A program made the translations under genes and the position numbers. Below the pieces are notes generated by a model. The model had not been told where the DNA came from. It worked only from the letters and a program-made list of their open reading frames with translations, and did not search any database. Shown here in pieces: positions 8,285 to 15,436 of a stretch of DNA of 43,840 nucleotides. Source of the DNA: DAITPV01 sp050692555 (lineage in GTDB: Bacteria > Actinomycetota > UBA4738 > CALAEC01); assembly GCA_050692555.1 (NCBI GenBank), contig JBOGVS010000028.1, positions 1 to 43,840 on the forward strand. Direction: 5' to 3'. The number at the start of each line of letters is the position of its first letter. Within the stretch, counting starts at the first letter, position 1.

Positions 8285-9265
8285 TCAGGTCCGAGCCGGG
8301 GTGGCCTGGGCGGGGACCAGGTGCCGTACGGCCACCCACCGGTACACCAGCGCGCCGAACACCCCCACGTGGATGAACGTGGTGACCATGGCGAACGCCC
8401 ACGCAACCACGGTGGGAGTGGCCGGAGCGAAGATCGGAAACGGCGAGATCGCCGAGATCCAGAAGATGAAGAAGAAGTAGGCCATCACCACCGCAACGTG
8501 CCGGGTCCCGGGGAGGCGGGCGGCCCGGAAACCTCGCCGGAGGGCGTCCTGGGCCCTGGCCTCCTCGGTCACCGCCACCACCGGGGCCATCACCAGGAAG
8601 TAGATGGACACCAGGACGCCGAGGATGCCCAGTTGGCCGAGGAGCTGCACGATCACCTGGAGCAGCACCACCACCAGGGCCACCTCGATCATGTCGATGA
8701 CCAGGAGCGAAGCTGCCACCTTGGGGAGCCGGCGGAGCGCGGAACGCAGGTCGGCACGGCCCTCGCTGAGCTCATCCACGATCAGGAGACCAAGGACTCC
8801 CCAGGTCAGCGACCGAAGGATGCCCAGCGCTACGACGGCCACCACCGTGGCCACCGGGGTCCCCGCGGCGAAGGCCACGGGTACGTCCGAGAACAGGTTC
8901 GCCGGGGACAGGGCCATCAGGATCCCCAGGAGCCGGGGTGTGACGTCCACCCCCAGGGCCACGAACAACGCCCAGGTCAGCAGGAGGAACCCGAAGGACA
9001 GGCCCAGGATGAGGGGCGAGCCCCCCACGGCGCGAAGGCCCGCGGCCATCGACACGCCGAACTTCGGATAGGGCGAGGGGGCCGTCCCTCCGAAGAGCCC
9101 GCGGGGCCGCGGCGGCTCGTCGTCTGTCTTCGCGGGGACGGCAGGCGGCGCGCGGTCGGGGCTCGCGTCGCCGTCCCCCGATGGCGTCTCCGAGACGGCC
9201 GGTGCATCAGGCCGCGAGGTGGGGCGGGAGCTGCCCCCGCGGCGACGCTTCCGCTTCCTGCTCAT
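8285..9265 (-). CDS. Polytopic membrane protein of unknown function
   Basis: The 326-aa product has a very basic N terminus (MSRKRKRRRGG), a Pro/Asp-rich cytoplasmic stretch to about residue 70, then several long hydrophobic segments that look like five or six membrane helices. They include LILGLSFGFLLLTWALFVAL, VASLLVIDMIEVALVVVLLQ and VSIYFLVMAPVVAVTEEA. No catalytic motif was recognised. The helix pattern and the motif EEARAQDALRRGFRAARLPG resemble the loosely defined membrane-domain families annotated as glycerophosphoryl-diester phosphodiesterase membrane domain, but that is only a weak guess. Its ATG overlaps the stop of the upstream propeller gene (ATGA), so the two are translationally coupled and may form one complex. 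Confidence 0.75.
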   Translation of the reverse strand: MSRKRKRRRGGSSRPTSRPDAPAVSETPSGDGDASPDRAPPAVPAKTDDEPPRPRGLFGGTAPSPYPKFGVSMAAGLRAVGGSPLILGLSFGFLLLTWALFVALGVDVTPRLLGILMALSPANLFSDVPVAFAAGTPVATVVAVVALGILRSLTWGVLGLLIVDELSEGRADLRSALRRLPKVAASLLVIDMIEVALVVVLLQVIVQLLGQLGILGVLVSIYFLVMAPVVAVTEEARAQDALRRGFRAARLPGTRHVAVVMAYFFFIFWISAISPFPIFAPATPTVVAWAFAMVTTFIHVGVFGALVYRWVAVRHLVPAQATPART

Positions 9266-10632
9266 GAGCTCGTCTGTTCGGCGCCGGCACCATTGCGCCC
9301 GCGCAACAGGAACCGGAACAGCCCCACGATCACCGCGCCGACCCCCAGGAAGGCCAGGGCGTAGTTGAGGAGGGCTCGTCCGGGGAACAGGACGGTGGGC
9401 GACACCTCGTCCAGGAGGACACCGTCGGGATCGCTTTCCATCGCCACCAGGCTCCCGGACTCCCCCTGCGACACCACGTAGACCCGTTCCTCGGACGCGG
9501 CCACCGCGCCGATGGGGCCGGGCCCCAGGTCCTTTCGCCACACCCGGCGGGCCGTCTCGACGTCGATGGCCGACAGCGTTCCCGACGCATCTCCGATCAG
9601 CACCACCCCACCCGAGACGGCCGGCGACGACGCGGCCAGGCTGTTGGTCCGGTCTCCGCTCAGCTGGCGGAGGTCCGCCAGTCGGAATACCCACTGCTCC
9701 TCCCCCGAGGCATCGAACCGGTACAGATGGCTCCGGTCCGCGATCACCACCCCGCCGTCCATCGCAGCGGGAACCTGACGCGGGGAGAACACGTCTCGCA
9801 CCTCGGTCGACCATCGCTGAGCCCCGGACTCGAGGTCCAGCCCCCATGCGCTCCCGTCGCTGGTGCCCACGAACGCCACGCCGTCCCCGGCGGCCACGGA
9901 CGAGGGGAACGCCGACGGCACGGGCCGCGGTGTGAACTGCCACACGGGGCCGCTCTCGGCGCCGGCGGCCGCATCGAGGGCGTACACCGTGGCCCGTCCC
10001 GTGGACAGGCTCTGCGACGCCACCAGGACCAGCCCGCCGCTCACCGCGGGGGCGGTCTCCACCGCCCCGTCGGCCTCGAACCGCCACCGCTCCTCGCCGG
10101 TCTCCGCATCGAAAGCCAGCACCACCCCCTGCCGGGTGCCGGTGAACACGGAGCCCCCCGCCACCGTGAGACCGCCCGGGGCGGCCGAGCCGGCGAAGGC
10201 TCGCCACACCTCCCCGCCGTCGGACAGACGACGGGCCACCAGGGCGGTGGCCGGACCGGTCCCGGACGCGTGGATGACCAGGTCGCCCGAGATCGCCGCC
10301 GGGCCGGCCGGACCTGGGGTTCGGGGCCACTCCCACAGCCGCTCCCCGGTGTCGGGGGCCACCGCAAGGGTGCTCTCCTCTGCCACCACCACCACGGCGT
10401 CACCGGCGACCACGGGACCGGCCACCGGACCCCCCTCGATCTCGGTGGACCACGCATTCCTGTAGGGGGCGACCGGCCCCTCGATGGTGGCCTGGTGGGC
10501 GGGGTTCCGACCGGCCATGGGCCATGGATCGGCCCCCTGGGCCAGGGCCGCTCCCCCGCCGAGGGCCACCACGGCGGCCATGGCTCCGGCCAGCGGAAGC
10601 AGGGCGCGGCGGAAAGACGAGGCGGCCGGCAC
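9262..10632 (-). CDS. Secreted, membrane-anchored PQQ-type beta-propeller protein
   Basis: A 456-aa exported protein. The N terminus is a signal peptide (basic start, then LLPLAGAMAAVVALGGGAALAQG). The body contains repeated propeller blades of the PQQ/BamB-like type, seen as recurring patterns: APDTGERLWEW, FDAETGEERWRF, LDLESGAQRWST and IDVETARRVWRK. Near the C terminus one hydrophobic segment (YALAFLGVGAVIVGLFRFLL) followed by basic residues suggests an anchor with the propeller outside. It could be a scaffold or a ligand-binding protein; catalytic PQQ dehydrogenase residues were not recognised. The GTG start follows TAGAAT by 9 nt. It is coupled to the downstream polytopic membrane protein by a 4-nt overlap. 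Confidence 0.82.
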   Translation of the reverse strand: MPAASSFRRALLPLAGAMAAVVALGGGAALAQGADPWPMAGRNPAHQATIEGPVAPYRNAWSTEIEGGPVAGPVVAGDAVVVVAEESTLAVAPDTGERLWEWPRTPGPAGPAAISGDLVIHASGTGPATALVARRLSDGGEVWRAFAGSAAPGGLTVAGGSVFTGTRQGVVLAFDAETGEERWRFEADGAVETAPAVSGGLVLVASQSLSTGRATVYALDAAAGAESGPVWQFTPRPVPSAFPSSVAAGDGVAFVGTSDGSAWGLDLESGAQRWSTEVRDVFSPRQVPAAMDGGVVIADRSHLYRFDASGEEQWVFRLADLRQLSGDRTNSLAASSPAVSGGVVLIGDASGTLSAIDVETARRVWRKDLGPGPIGAVAASEERVYVVSQGESGSLVAMESDPDGVLLDEVSPTVLFPGRALLNYALAFLGVGAVIVGLFRFLLRGRNGAGAEQTSS

Positions 10633-10641
10633 GGTCCGCCC

Positions 10642-10647
10642 ATTCTA
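10642..10647 (-). promoter_or_regulatory. -10 element upstream of the propeller gene
   Basis: TAGAAT on the minus strand, 9 nt before the GTG start, which implies a very short or absent 5' leader. No -35 match is evident. Confidence 0.4.
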
Positions 10648-10694
10648 GGGGGCGGCGTTCAGCTCGCCTCCCCGGAGCTCGTCGGGCCGCGAGC

Positions 10695-11276
10695 TCAGGA
10701 AGGGCGGTCCAGGGGAGCCAGGTGGACCAGGCCAACCAGGCTGCCGCGTTCCAGCAGCAGCATCGGGTCGATGTACGTGGTCCCCACCCGGGCCCCGAAG
10801 TGCAGGTGGGCCGGTTCGATCCCCTGGTGCCCCCGGCCGGAGGCCCCCAGGACGGCGCCGCGAAGCACGTGTTGGCCCCGATCAACGGCGATGTGGGAGA
10901 GCCACGAATAGGTGGTCCTCACCCCGTCGGGGTGATCCACCGACACGAACAGCCCGCCGGCCACCGCCCCGGCGAACGCCACCACTCCATCGGCAGCGGC
11001 CCGGACCGCCGTCCCCACGGGGGCCGCGATGTCGATGCCCCGGTGGCCGGGGCCATACGCGCTGGCCGGAGGGTCGAACGGGCGGATGACCGGGCCTCGC
11101 ACCGGCCAGGAGTAGGACCCGTAGGACACGTACCGCGGGCCCGCCGTGGCGGACGGAGCCACCAACGTCTGGGCTCCCCCCGTGGCGGACGGCCGGGGCG
11201 CCGGCCCGCCAAGCGGCAGGGTCGCCAAGGACGCCACCGCCAGCAGGGGGAGGAACGGGCGAAGGAAGGTACCCAT
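10695..11276 (-). CDS. Secreted M23-family (LytM-type) metallopeptidase
   Basis: A 193-aa exported protein with a hydrophobic N-terminal signal (FLRPFLPLLAVASLATLPLG) and a C-terminal M23 domain. The zinc-ligand motifs are present: HRGIDIAAPVGT (H-x3-D) and HLHFG (H-x-H). Members cleave peptidoglycan cross-bridges or act as regulators of amidases; all expected ligands are present, so it may be active. The ATG at 11276 is chosen because it gives a proper signal peptide; the frame is open upstream but that part is translated repeat DNA. An M23 gene near whiG and rpsB occurs in other actinobacteria, from memory. Confidence 0.9.
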   Translation of the reverse strand: MGTFLRPFLPLLAVASLATLPLGGPAPRPSATGGAQTLVAPSATAGPRYVSYGSYSWPVRGPVIRPFDPPASAYGPGHRGIDIAAPVGTAVRAAADGVVAFAGAVAGGLFVSVDHPDGVRTTYSWLSHIAVDRGQHVLRGAVLGASGRGHQGIEPAHLHFGARVGTTYIDPMLLLERGSLVGLVHLAPLDRPS

Positions 11277-11286
11277 CCTCGGGGGG

Positions 11287-11292
11287 AACCTA
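11287..11292 (-). promoter_or_regulatory. -10 element for the M23 peptidase gene
   Basis: TGC-TAGGTT on the minus strand, an extended -10, ending 10 nt before the ATG. The repeat element at 11313-11390 begins about 20 nt upstream and so occupies the place of any -35 element. Confidence 0.4.
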
Positions 11293-11312
11293 GCAGCGGG
11301 GGGTGACAGGAA

Positions 11313-11390
11313 CCGGGGGGGTTCGGGGGGGTAGCTCGCCAGGAGTCGTCCCGCACTCGATATCACCAGGCGAGCGGACCCCCCCGATCG
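11313..11390. repeat. Dispersed single copy of the 77-bp hairpin repeat
   Basis: This intergenic copy has the same plan as the units of the array at 39662-40120: two G runs, TAGCTCG, AGGAGTCGTCC, then a C-rich arm. The inverted arms are 11323-11340 (ending GCTCGCC) and 11369-11387 (starting GGCGAGC). In the array the same positions read GCTCGTC and GACGAGC, so the change is compensated on both sides of the stem. The loop keeps AGGAGTCGTCC but then diverges. It lies downstream of the sigma-factor gene and about 36 nt upstream of the M23 start. Confidence 0.85.
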
Positions 11391-11404
11391 AAGGGAGCGG
11401 ACGA

Positions 11405-12214
11405 TCAGTCCTCGTCGCGGTCCTGAAGGTTGTTGCGAAGCCCGCCCACGGCTTTGGTGTGGATCTGACAGACCCGTGACTCGGTCACGCCGAGGATCTC
11501 GCCGATCTCCGCCAGCGTGAGGCCCTCGAAGTAGTACAGGGTGATGACGATCTTCTCCCGCTCGGTGAGGGCGTTGATGGCCGCCGACAACATGTGGCGC
11601 ATCTCCTGACCCTCGAGCGACGCGGTGGGATCGGTCCCCGCCGCGTCGGCCAGGGTGTCCAGGAGAGAACGGGGCTCACCTCGCTCGTCGCCGCCGACCA
11701 TTTCCTCCAGAGCCATCACCGACACCAGGGAGATCTGGGTGACTACCTCGTGGAGGTCGTCCATGCTGATCCCCAGGTGGTCGGCGACCTCGGGGTCGCT
11801 GGGGGCCCGGCCGTGCTTGGCCTCCAGCTCGGTGTGGGCCTTGTCCACCTCTCGGGCCTTGAACCGGATGGAGCGGGGCACCCAATCCATGGCCCGAAGC
11901 TCGTCGATGATCGCTCCCCGGATTCGGGGGATCGCGTACGTCTCGAACTTGACCTGGCGGCCCGGATCGAACTTGTCCAGGGCATCCATGAGCCCGAACA
12001 TCCCGTTCGAAACCAGATCGGCCTGCTCCACGGTCTGTGGGAGCCCGGCCCCCAGCCGGCCGGCGACGTACTTCACCAGGGGAGCGTAGTGGAGGATCAG
12101 CCGCTCCCGAGCGGGAGGTGAGGCCCTTTCCTTGAACTCCCTCCACAGCTCTTCGAGCTCGACCGCCTCGGCCGAGGCTTCATCTCGCCTGCTGGAGGCT
12201 GGAACGGTGGCCAT
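11405..12214 (-). CDS. whiG: RNA polymerase sigma factor, FliA/WhiG type (sigma-28 group)
   Basis: Alternative sigma factor directing RNA polymerase to a special promoter set; WhiG controls sporulation in Streptomyces and FliA controls flagella elsewhere. All regions are visible: 2 (ERLILHYAPLVKYVAGRLG, QADLVSNGMFGLMDALDKFD, FETYAIPRIRGAIIDELRAM), 3 (RAPSDPEVADHLGISMDDLH) and 4 with its helix-turn-helix (LTLAEIGEILGVTESRVCQI). The length of 269 aa is normal. The ATG shares one base with the xerC stop (TGATG), so the two are coupled. No flagellar gene occurs in this window, and the position beside xerC, dprA and rpsB favours whiG over fliA. No anti-sigma gene is adjacent. Confidence 0.9.
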   Translation of the reverse strand: MATVPASSRRDEASAEAVELEELWREFKERASPPARERLILHYAPLVKYVAGRLGAGLPQTVEQADLVSNGMFGLMDALDKFDPGRQVKFETYAIPRIRGAIIDELRAMDWVPRSIRFKAREVDKAHTELEAKHGRAPSDPEVADHLGISMDDLHEVVTQISLVSVMALEEMVGGDERGEPRSLLDTLADAAGTDPTASLEGQEMRHMLSAAINALTEREKIVITLYYFEGLTLAEIGEILGVTESRVCQIHTKAVGGLRNNLQDRDED

Positions 12215-13107
12215 CAGGCCCTCGGGTGGCTCCGTCGGTACGCGCCGAACAGCCGGCCCCGGGAGACGTGGGTGTACCGCTGGGTCGTTCCCAGGCTGGC
12301 GTGCCCCAGGAGCTCCTGCACCGATCTGATGTCCGCGCCTCCTTCCATGAGGTGGGTGGCGAACGAGTGCCGCAGGGTATGCGGGCTGACCCGGCGCCCG
12401 GCCAGGACTGCTCCCCGATATTTTTCCACGACGGCCCGGGTATCGCGGGAGGTGAGCCGTCGCCCTCGGTGGTTCAGGAACAGGGCGTTGGTAGCCGGGC
12501 CCGGTTTGAGGGTCTCCCCTCGGCGCTTCAGGAACGCCTGCACCGCATCGGCGGCCGGGTCTCCGATCGGCACCTCGCGCTCCTTCCCACCCTTGCCCAG
12601 CACGCGCAACCGGCCTCGTTCGAGGTCGACGTCTCCGAGGTCAAGCCCACAGAGCTCCGAGACGCGGATGCCCGAGGCGTACAGCAGCTCGAGGATGGCT
12701 CGGTCTCGGACCGACCAGGCGTCTCCGGCCGGTGCGGCAACCAGCGAGGCAGCCTCCGTGGACTTGAGAACCCCCGGCAGCCGACCCGGAACCTTGGGAG
12801 CCGAAAGCAGCGATGCAGGGTTTCGCTCCACGGTCCCACGGCGGACCAGAAACCGGTACAGGGAACGAACCGAAGCCGCTCGCCTGGCGATCGAGCTCCG
12901 GGCGAACCCGCGCGTGGCCAGGTGCGCCAGCCACCGCCGGAGCTGCCCGTGGGTAGCGGTGGACAGATCGGTGCCCCCGCGCTCGAGAAACTCCGCGAGG
13001 CTCCGAAGGTCGCCCCGATAGGCGGCCACGGTGTTCGGGGAGAGGTGTCGCTCCAGCTCCAGGTGCCGGAGGAACCGCTCGATCAGGGATCCGTCTTCCT
13101 GTTCCAT
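12214..13107 (-). CDS. xerC: Tyrosine recombinase, XerC/XerD family
   Basis: Site-specific recombinase that resolves chromosome dimers at dif. The N-terminal SAM-like DNA-binding domain (FLRHLELERHLSPNTVAAYR) is followed by the catalytic domain with every active-site residue: Arg in SGIRVSELCGL, Lys in LGKGGKEREVP, His-x-x-Arg in HTLRHSFATHL, His in LLGHASLGTTQ and the nucleophile Tyr in QRYTHVS. The length of 297 aa is typical. It is coupled to the sigma factor downstream. Its place in a conserved chromosomal neighbourhood, with no nearby mobile-element genes, supports a housekeeping Xer role; XerC versus XerD cannot be decided here. Confidence 0.93.
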   Translation of the reverse strand: MEQEDGSLIERFLRHLELERHLSPNTVAAYRGDLRSLAEFLERGGTDLSTATHGQLRRWLAHLATRGFARSSIARRAASVRSLYRFLVRRGTVERNPASLLSAPKVPGRLPGVLKSTEAASLVAAPAGDAWSVRDRAILELLYASGIRVSELCGLDLGDVDLERGRLRVLGKGGKEREVPIGDPAADAVQAFLKRRGETLKPGPATNALFLNHRGRRLTSRDTRAVVEKYRGAVLAGRRVSPHTLRHSFATHLMEGGADIRSVQELLGHASLGTTQRYTHVSRGRLFGAYRRSHPRA

Positions 13108-13167
13108 TTTCGGGTCGGAACCCCTTGTAACACACCGCTCCTCGTGTTCCTACCAAGGTGTGCGACC

Positions 13168-13377
13168 ATGGAAACCGTGATCAGCCCGGTCATCACCCAT
13201 GCATCTTGCGACCTGGGCCAGCAGGATCGCCTGGCGGAAGCCGGCCGCGAGGCTCGCGTGCGAGCCGCAGTGGCTCGTCGACGCGGGAGCCGCCCGCGCG
13301 GCCGCCGGGCTCGGGCCGACTTCGCGTTCGATTTCCGGGCGTGCGGCCAGGACGTGTGGCACGCCCTCCGGGTCTAG
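13168..13377 (+). CDS. Small hypothetical protein, 69 aa
   Basis: A plus-strand frame between the divergently placed xerC and the convergent protease gene. The ATG is preceded by AAGGTG at 7 nt, and third positions are GC-rich as in neighbouring genes. The product is Arg/Ala-rich in the middle (RLAEAGREARVRAAVARRRG) and has no recognised motif or signal peptide. The overall look recalls the short basic proteins of about 70 aa that many actinobacteria carry next to other genes, but I cannot name a family. It may be real or chance; no overlapping gene competes for this space. Confidence 0.4.
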   Translation: METVISPVITHASCDLGQQDRLAEAGREARVRAAVARRRGSRPRGRRARADFAFDFRACGQDVWHALRV

Positions 13378-13384
13378 GCCCGCT

Positions 13385-14266
13385 TCACACGCACAGCGAG
13401 CTGGAAGCCAGGCTCCACCCGCCCGCGATCTGGAGGATCCGGCCGATCCGGGTCCCGGCGATGTAGCTGGGCAGCCAATTCGTGTCGACCACAAGGTGAG
13501 TGAGGTTCCCGGCCGCCTGCAGTCCCGTGACCCGAACGGGGCTGCCGGAGTCGCCGAAGATCCCGGCGCCGCTCCATCCGAAGCTCGCGGCGTTCCAGGT
13601 GAGAGCCACACCCGCGCGGGGGGTCCCCCCGGTGCCGATTGCCAGCCCGTGCCCGTAGTGCGCTACCGTCTCCGGGCCGGAGCCGTTGTACGCACCGCAC
13701 GGCCCCGCCACCACGGCAATGGTGGGGTCCACCCACGAGTTCAGCACCGGGTTGACTGACACCAGAGCGAAGTCGTCCCCGATCCCATTGTTCCGGAACG
13801 TCAGCACGTTCCCCACCTCGACCAGCACGGGGTTGGCGCCTCCGGGGGCCAGCGTCAGCAACGTGACGGGCTGCCCGACGCTGCCGACACAGTGACCGGC
13901 GGTGCCGATGGCAAACGAGCCGCCACTCCGGAAGATGAAGTTCATGGTGCATCCGGACGGGGACAGCATCCAGGCTCCCGGACGGATCCCCACCTCGCTG
14001 GGGAGGGGGGCTTCGGCCGGGGCGGCCACCGGCGCTCCGTCGGCCGCCAGGACCTGCTGGTGGAGCTTGGCCGTGTACCACGACGGTCGAGCCGCTTCCA
14101 GCGGGACCGCCCATCCGTTCTCGTAGGCGGCCGCTCCGGGGACGCCGCGAAGGTCGACGTTGCCGGCGTGGGTCCCGAGCCGTGGCGCGAAGGCCGCCCC
14201 GGCCGGCTGGATCCCCAAGACCAGTGCCGCCGCGGCGGCAACCCACAACGTACGCATACGGGACAT
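13385..14266 (-). CDS. Secreted chymotrypsin-like serine protease
   Basis: A 293-aa exported protein with a signal peptide (LWVAAAAALVLGIQPAGAAF). The catalytic triad of the S1 fold is readable: His in FAIGTAGHCVG, Asp in GIGDDFALVSVN and Ser in IFGDSGSPVRVTG. The cysteine beside the catalytic His and those in GCTMNF and GPCGAY could form disulfides outside the cell. About 95 residues precede the catalytic domain and may be a propeptide. The ATG has a strong site (AAGGAGG, 4 nt). It lies 9 bp after dprA, yet its role as an extracellular protease has no obvious link to DNA uptake. Confidence 0.87.
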   Translation of the reverse strand: MSRMRTLWVAAAAALVLGIQPAGAAFAPRLGTHAGNVDLRGVPGAAAYENGWAVPLEAARPSWYTAKLHQQVLAADGAPVAAPAEAPLPSEVGIRPGAWMLSPSGCTMNFIFRSGGSFAIGTAGHCVGSVGQPVTLLTLAPGGANPVLVEVGNVLTFRNNGIGDDFALVSVNPVLNSWVDPTIAVVAGPCGAYNGSGPETVAHYGHGLAIGTGGTPRAGVALTWNAASFGWSGAGIFGDSGSPVRVTGLQAAGNLTHLVVDTNWLPSYIAGTRIGRILQIAGGWSLASSSLCV

Positions 14267-14275
14267 GAGTCCTCC

Positions 14276-15436
14276 TTATGGGGCGAGAGGGTTCGCTTGG
14301 TTACTTCTACCCGGGTACCCCGAATCCTCCCCATTCGGCATGATTCGACGCTCGTAGCGGCCCCCGACCGACCGAACCAGCCCGCGCAGCTCCAGGGAGG
14401 TGAGAGTCACCAGCGCCTGGCCCGGCGGCAGGCCCGACGCGGCGGACAGGGCGTCCAGGGTGGCCGCGGTTCCGGCCAGCCCTCGCAGAACCCTGAGCTC
14501 GTGCGTGGAGAGCTCGTCTGCTTCACGGCCGGGCATCCGAGCATCCTCGCCGATCTCACCGAGGACGTCCTCGGGCCCCCGAACCAGCGCCGCACCGTCC
14601 CGGATGAGCGAGTGGGGAGCCTCGGAGAGCGGGCTGGTCACCGGACCCGGGACTCCCATGACCACTCGGTTCATGTCGACGGCGAAGTTCGCGGTGATCA
14701 GCGCGCCGCTGTCGGGACCGCCCTCGACGACCACCACGCCCTCCGAGAGCCCGGCGACGATCCGGTTCCGGGCCGGGAACCGCCGGGGGGCCGCGGGAAC
14801 CCCGGGCGGATACTCACTGAACACCCATCCGGTGGCCGCGATGCGTTCCAGGAGGGATCGGTTCCCTCGCGGATAGGGGACGTCGATGCCCGAGCCCAGG
14901 ACGGCGGCCGTGGCTCCCCCGGCCCGCAGCGCCCCGTGATGCGCCGCGGCGTCGATCCCCCGAGCGGCCCCGCTCACCACCACCACGCCCGCGGTTGCCG
15001 CACCCGACCCGATCGCCCCGGCGACCTCCCGCCCGTAGGCCGACCCATCACGGGCCCCCACGATGGCCACGGCCGCTGGCCATGCGGCCGTTGAGCGCCC
15101 CCGGACGAACAGCCAGGCCGGGGGATCGGGAAGACCCAGGAGCTGGGGGGGATACTCCTCCTCCCCGGGAAACACCGGCCTGGCTCCGCACCGGTCAAGG
15201 TCCTCTCGGACCCGCTGCGGATCGACGGCGGCCGCCAGCTCGCGGTCGTTGGCCGTCGCGGCGACGCCGGCCCGGACCGCATCCAGGCACGCCGCCCCGG
15301 TCCTCACCCGAGCCCCCAGCGCATGCAGCTCCCGGGGAGTCATGGCCGGGAGGTGGGCCAGCACCAGGAGCGCGTCTCGGTCCCGGTCCCGCCCGGCGAA
15401 TCCGGGAGGCCACGCCCCCGGGAGCTCAAGCGACAC
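14276..15436 (-). CDS. dprA: DNA-processing protein DprA (Smf)
   Basis: DprA binds incoming single-stranded DNA and loads RecA in natural transformation; it is widespread even in species not known to be competent. The Rossmann-like core is complete: VAIVGARDGSAYGREVA, VVVSGAARGIDAAAHHGAL, VLGSGIDVPYPRGNRSL, FPARNRIVAGLSEGVVVVEG, SGALITANFAVDMNR and VPGPVTSP. A C-terminal winged-helix-like part follows. The GTG at 15436 is chosen because GGAGG lies 6 nt upstream; it overlaps the comM end by 11 nt. The protein is 386 aa. The comM-dprA pair is a standard arrangement. Confidence 0.95.
   Translation of the reverse strand: MSLELPGAWPPGFAGRDRDRDALLVLAHLPAMTPRELHALGARVRTGAACLDAVRAGVAATANDRELAAAVDPQRVREDLDRCGARPVFPGEEEYPPQLLGLPDPPAWLFVRGRSTAAWPAAVAIVGARDGSAYGREVAGAIGSGAATAGVVVVSGAARGIDAAAHHGALRAGGATAAVLGSGIDVPYPRGNRSLLERIAATGWVFSEYPPGVPAAPRRFPARNRIVAGLSEGVVVVEGGPDSGALITANFAVDMNRVVMGVPGPVTSPLSEAPHSLIRDGAALVRGPEDVLGEIGEDARMPGREADELSTHELRVLRGLAGTAATLDALSAASGLPPGQALVTLTSLELRGLVRSVGGRYERRIMPNGEDSGYPGRSNQANPLAP

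Noticed and set aside
8285..10336. A single 683-aa protein over the membrane-protein and propeller genes
   Set aside because: The upstream part is a frame shadow of the propeller gene, which has a signal peptide and blade repeats; the ATG at 9265 starts the real protein.
12226..13167. Upstream extension of the 69-aa plus-strand gene
   Set aside because: This part is antisense to xerC, whose catalytic residues are complete; only the segment from the ATG at 13168 is free of overlap.
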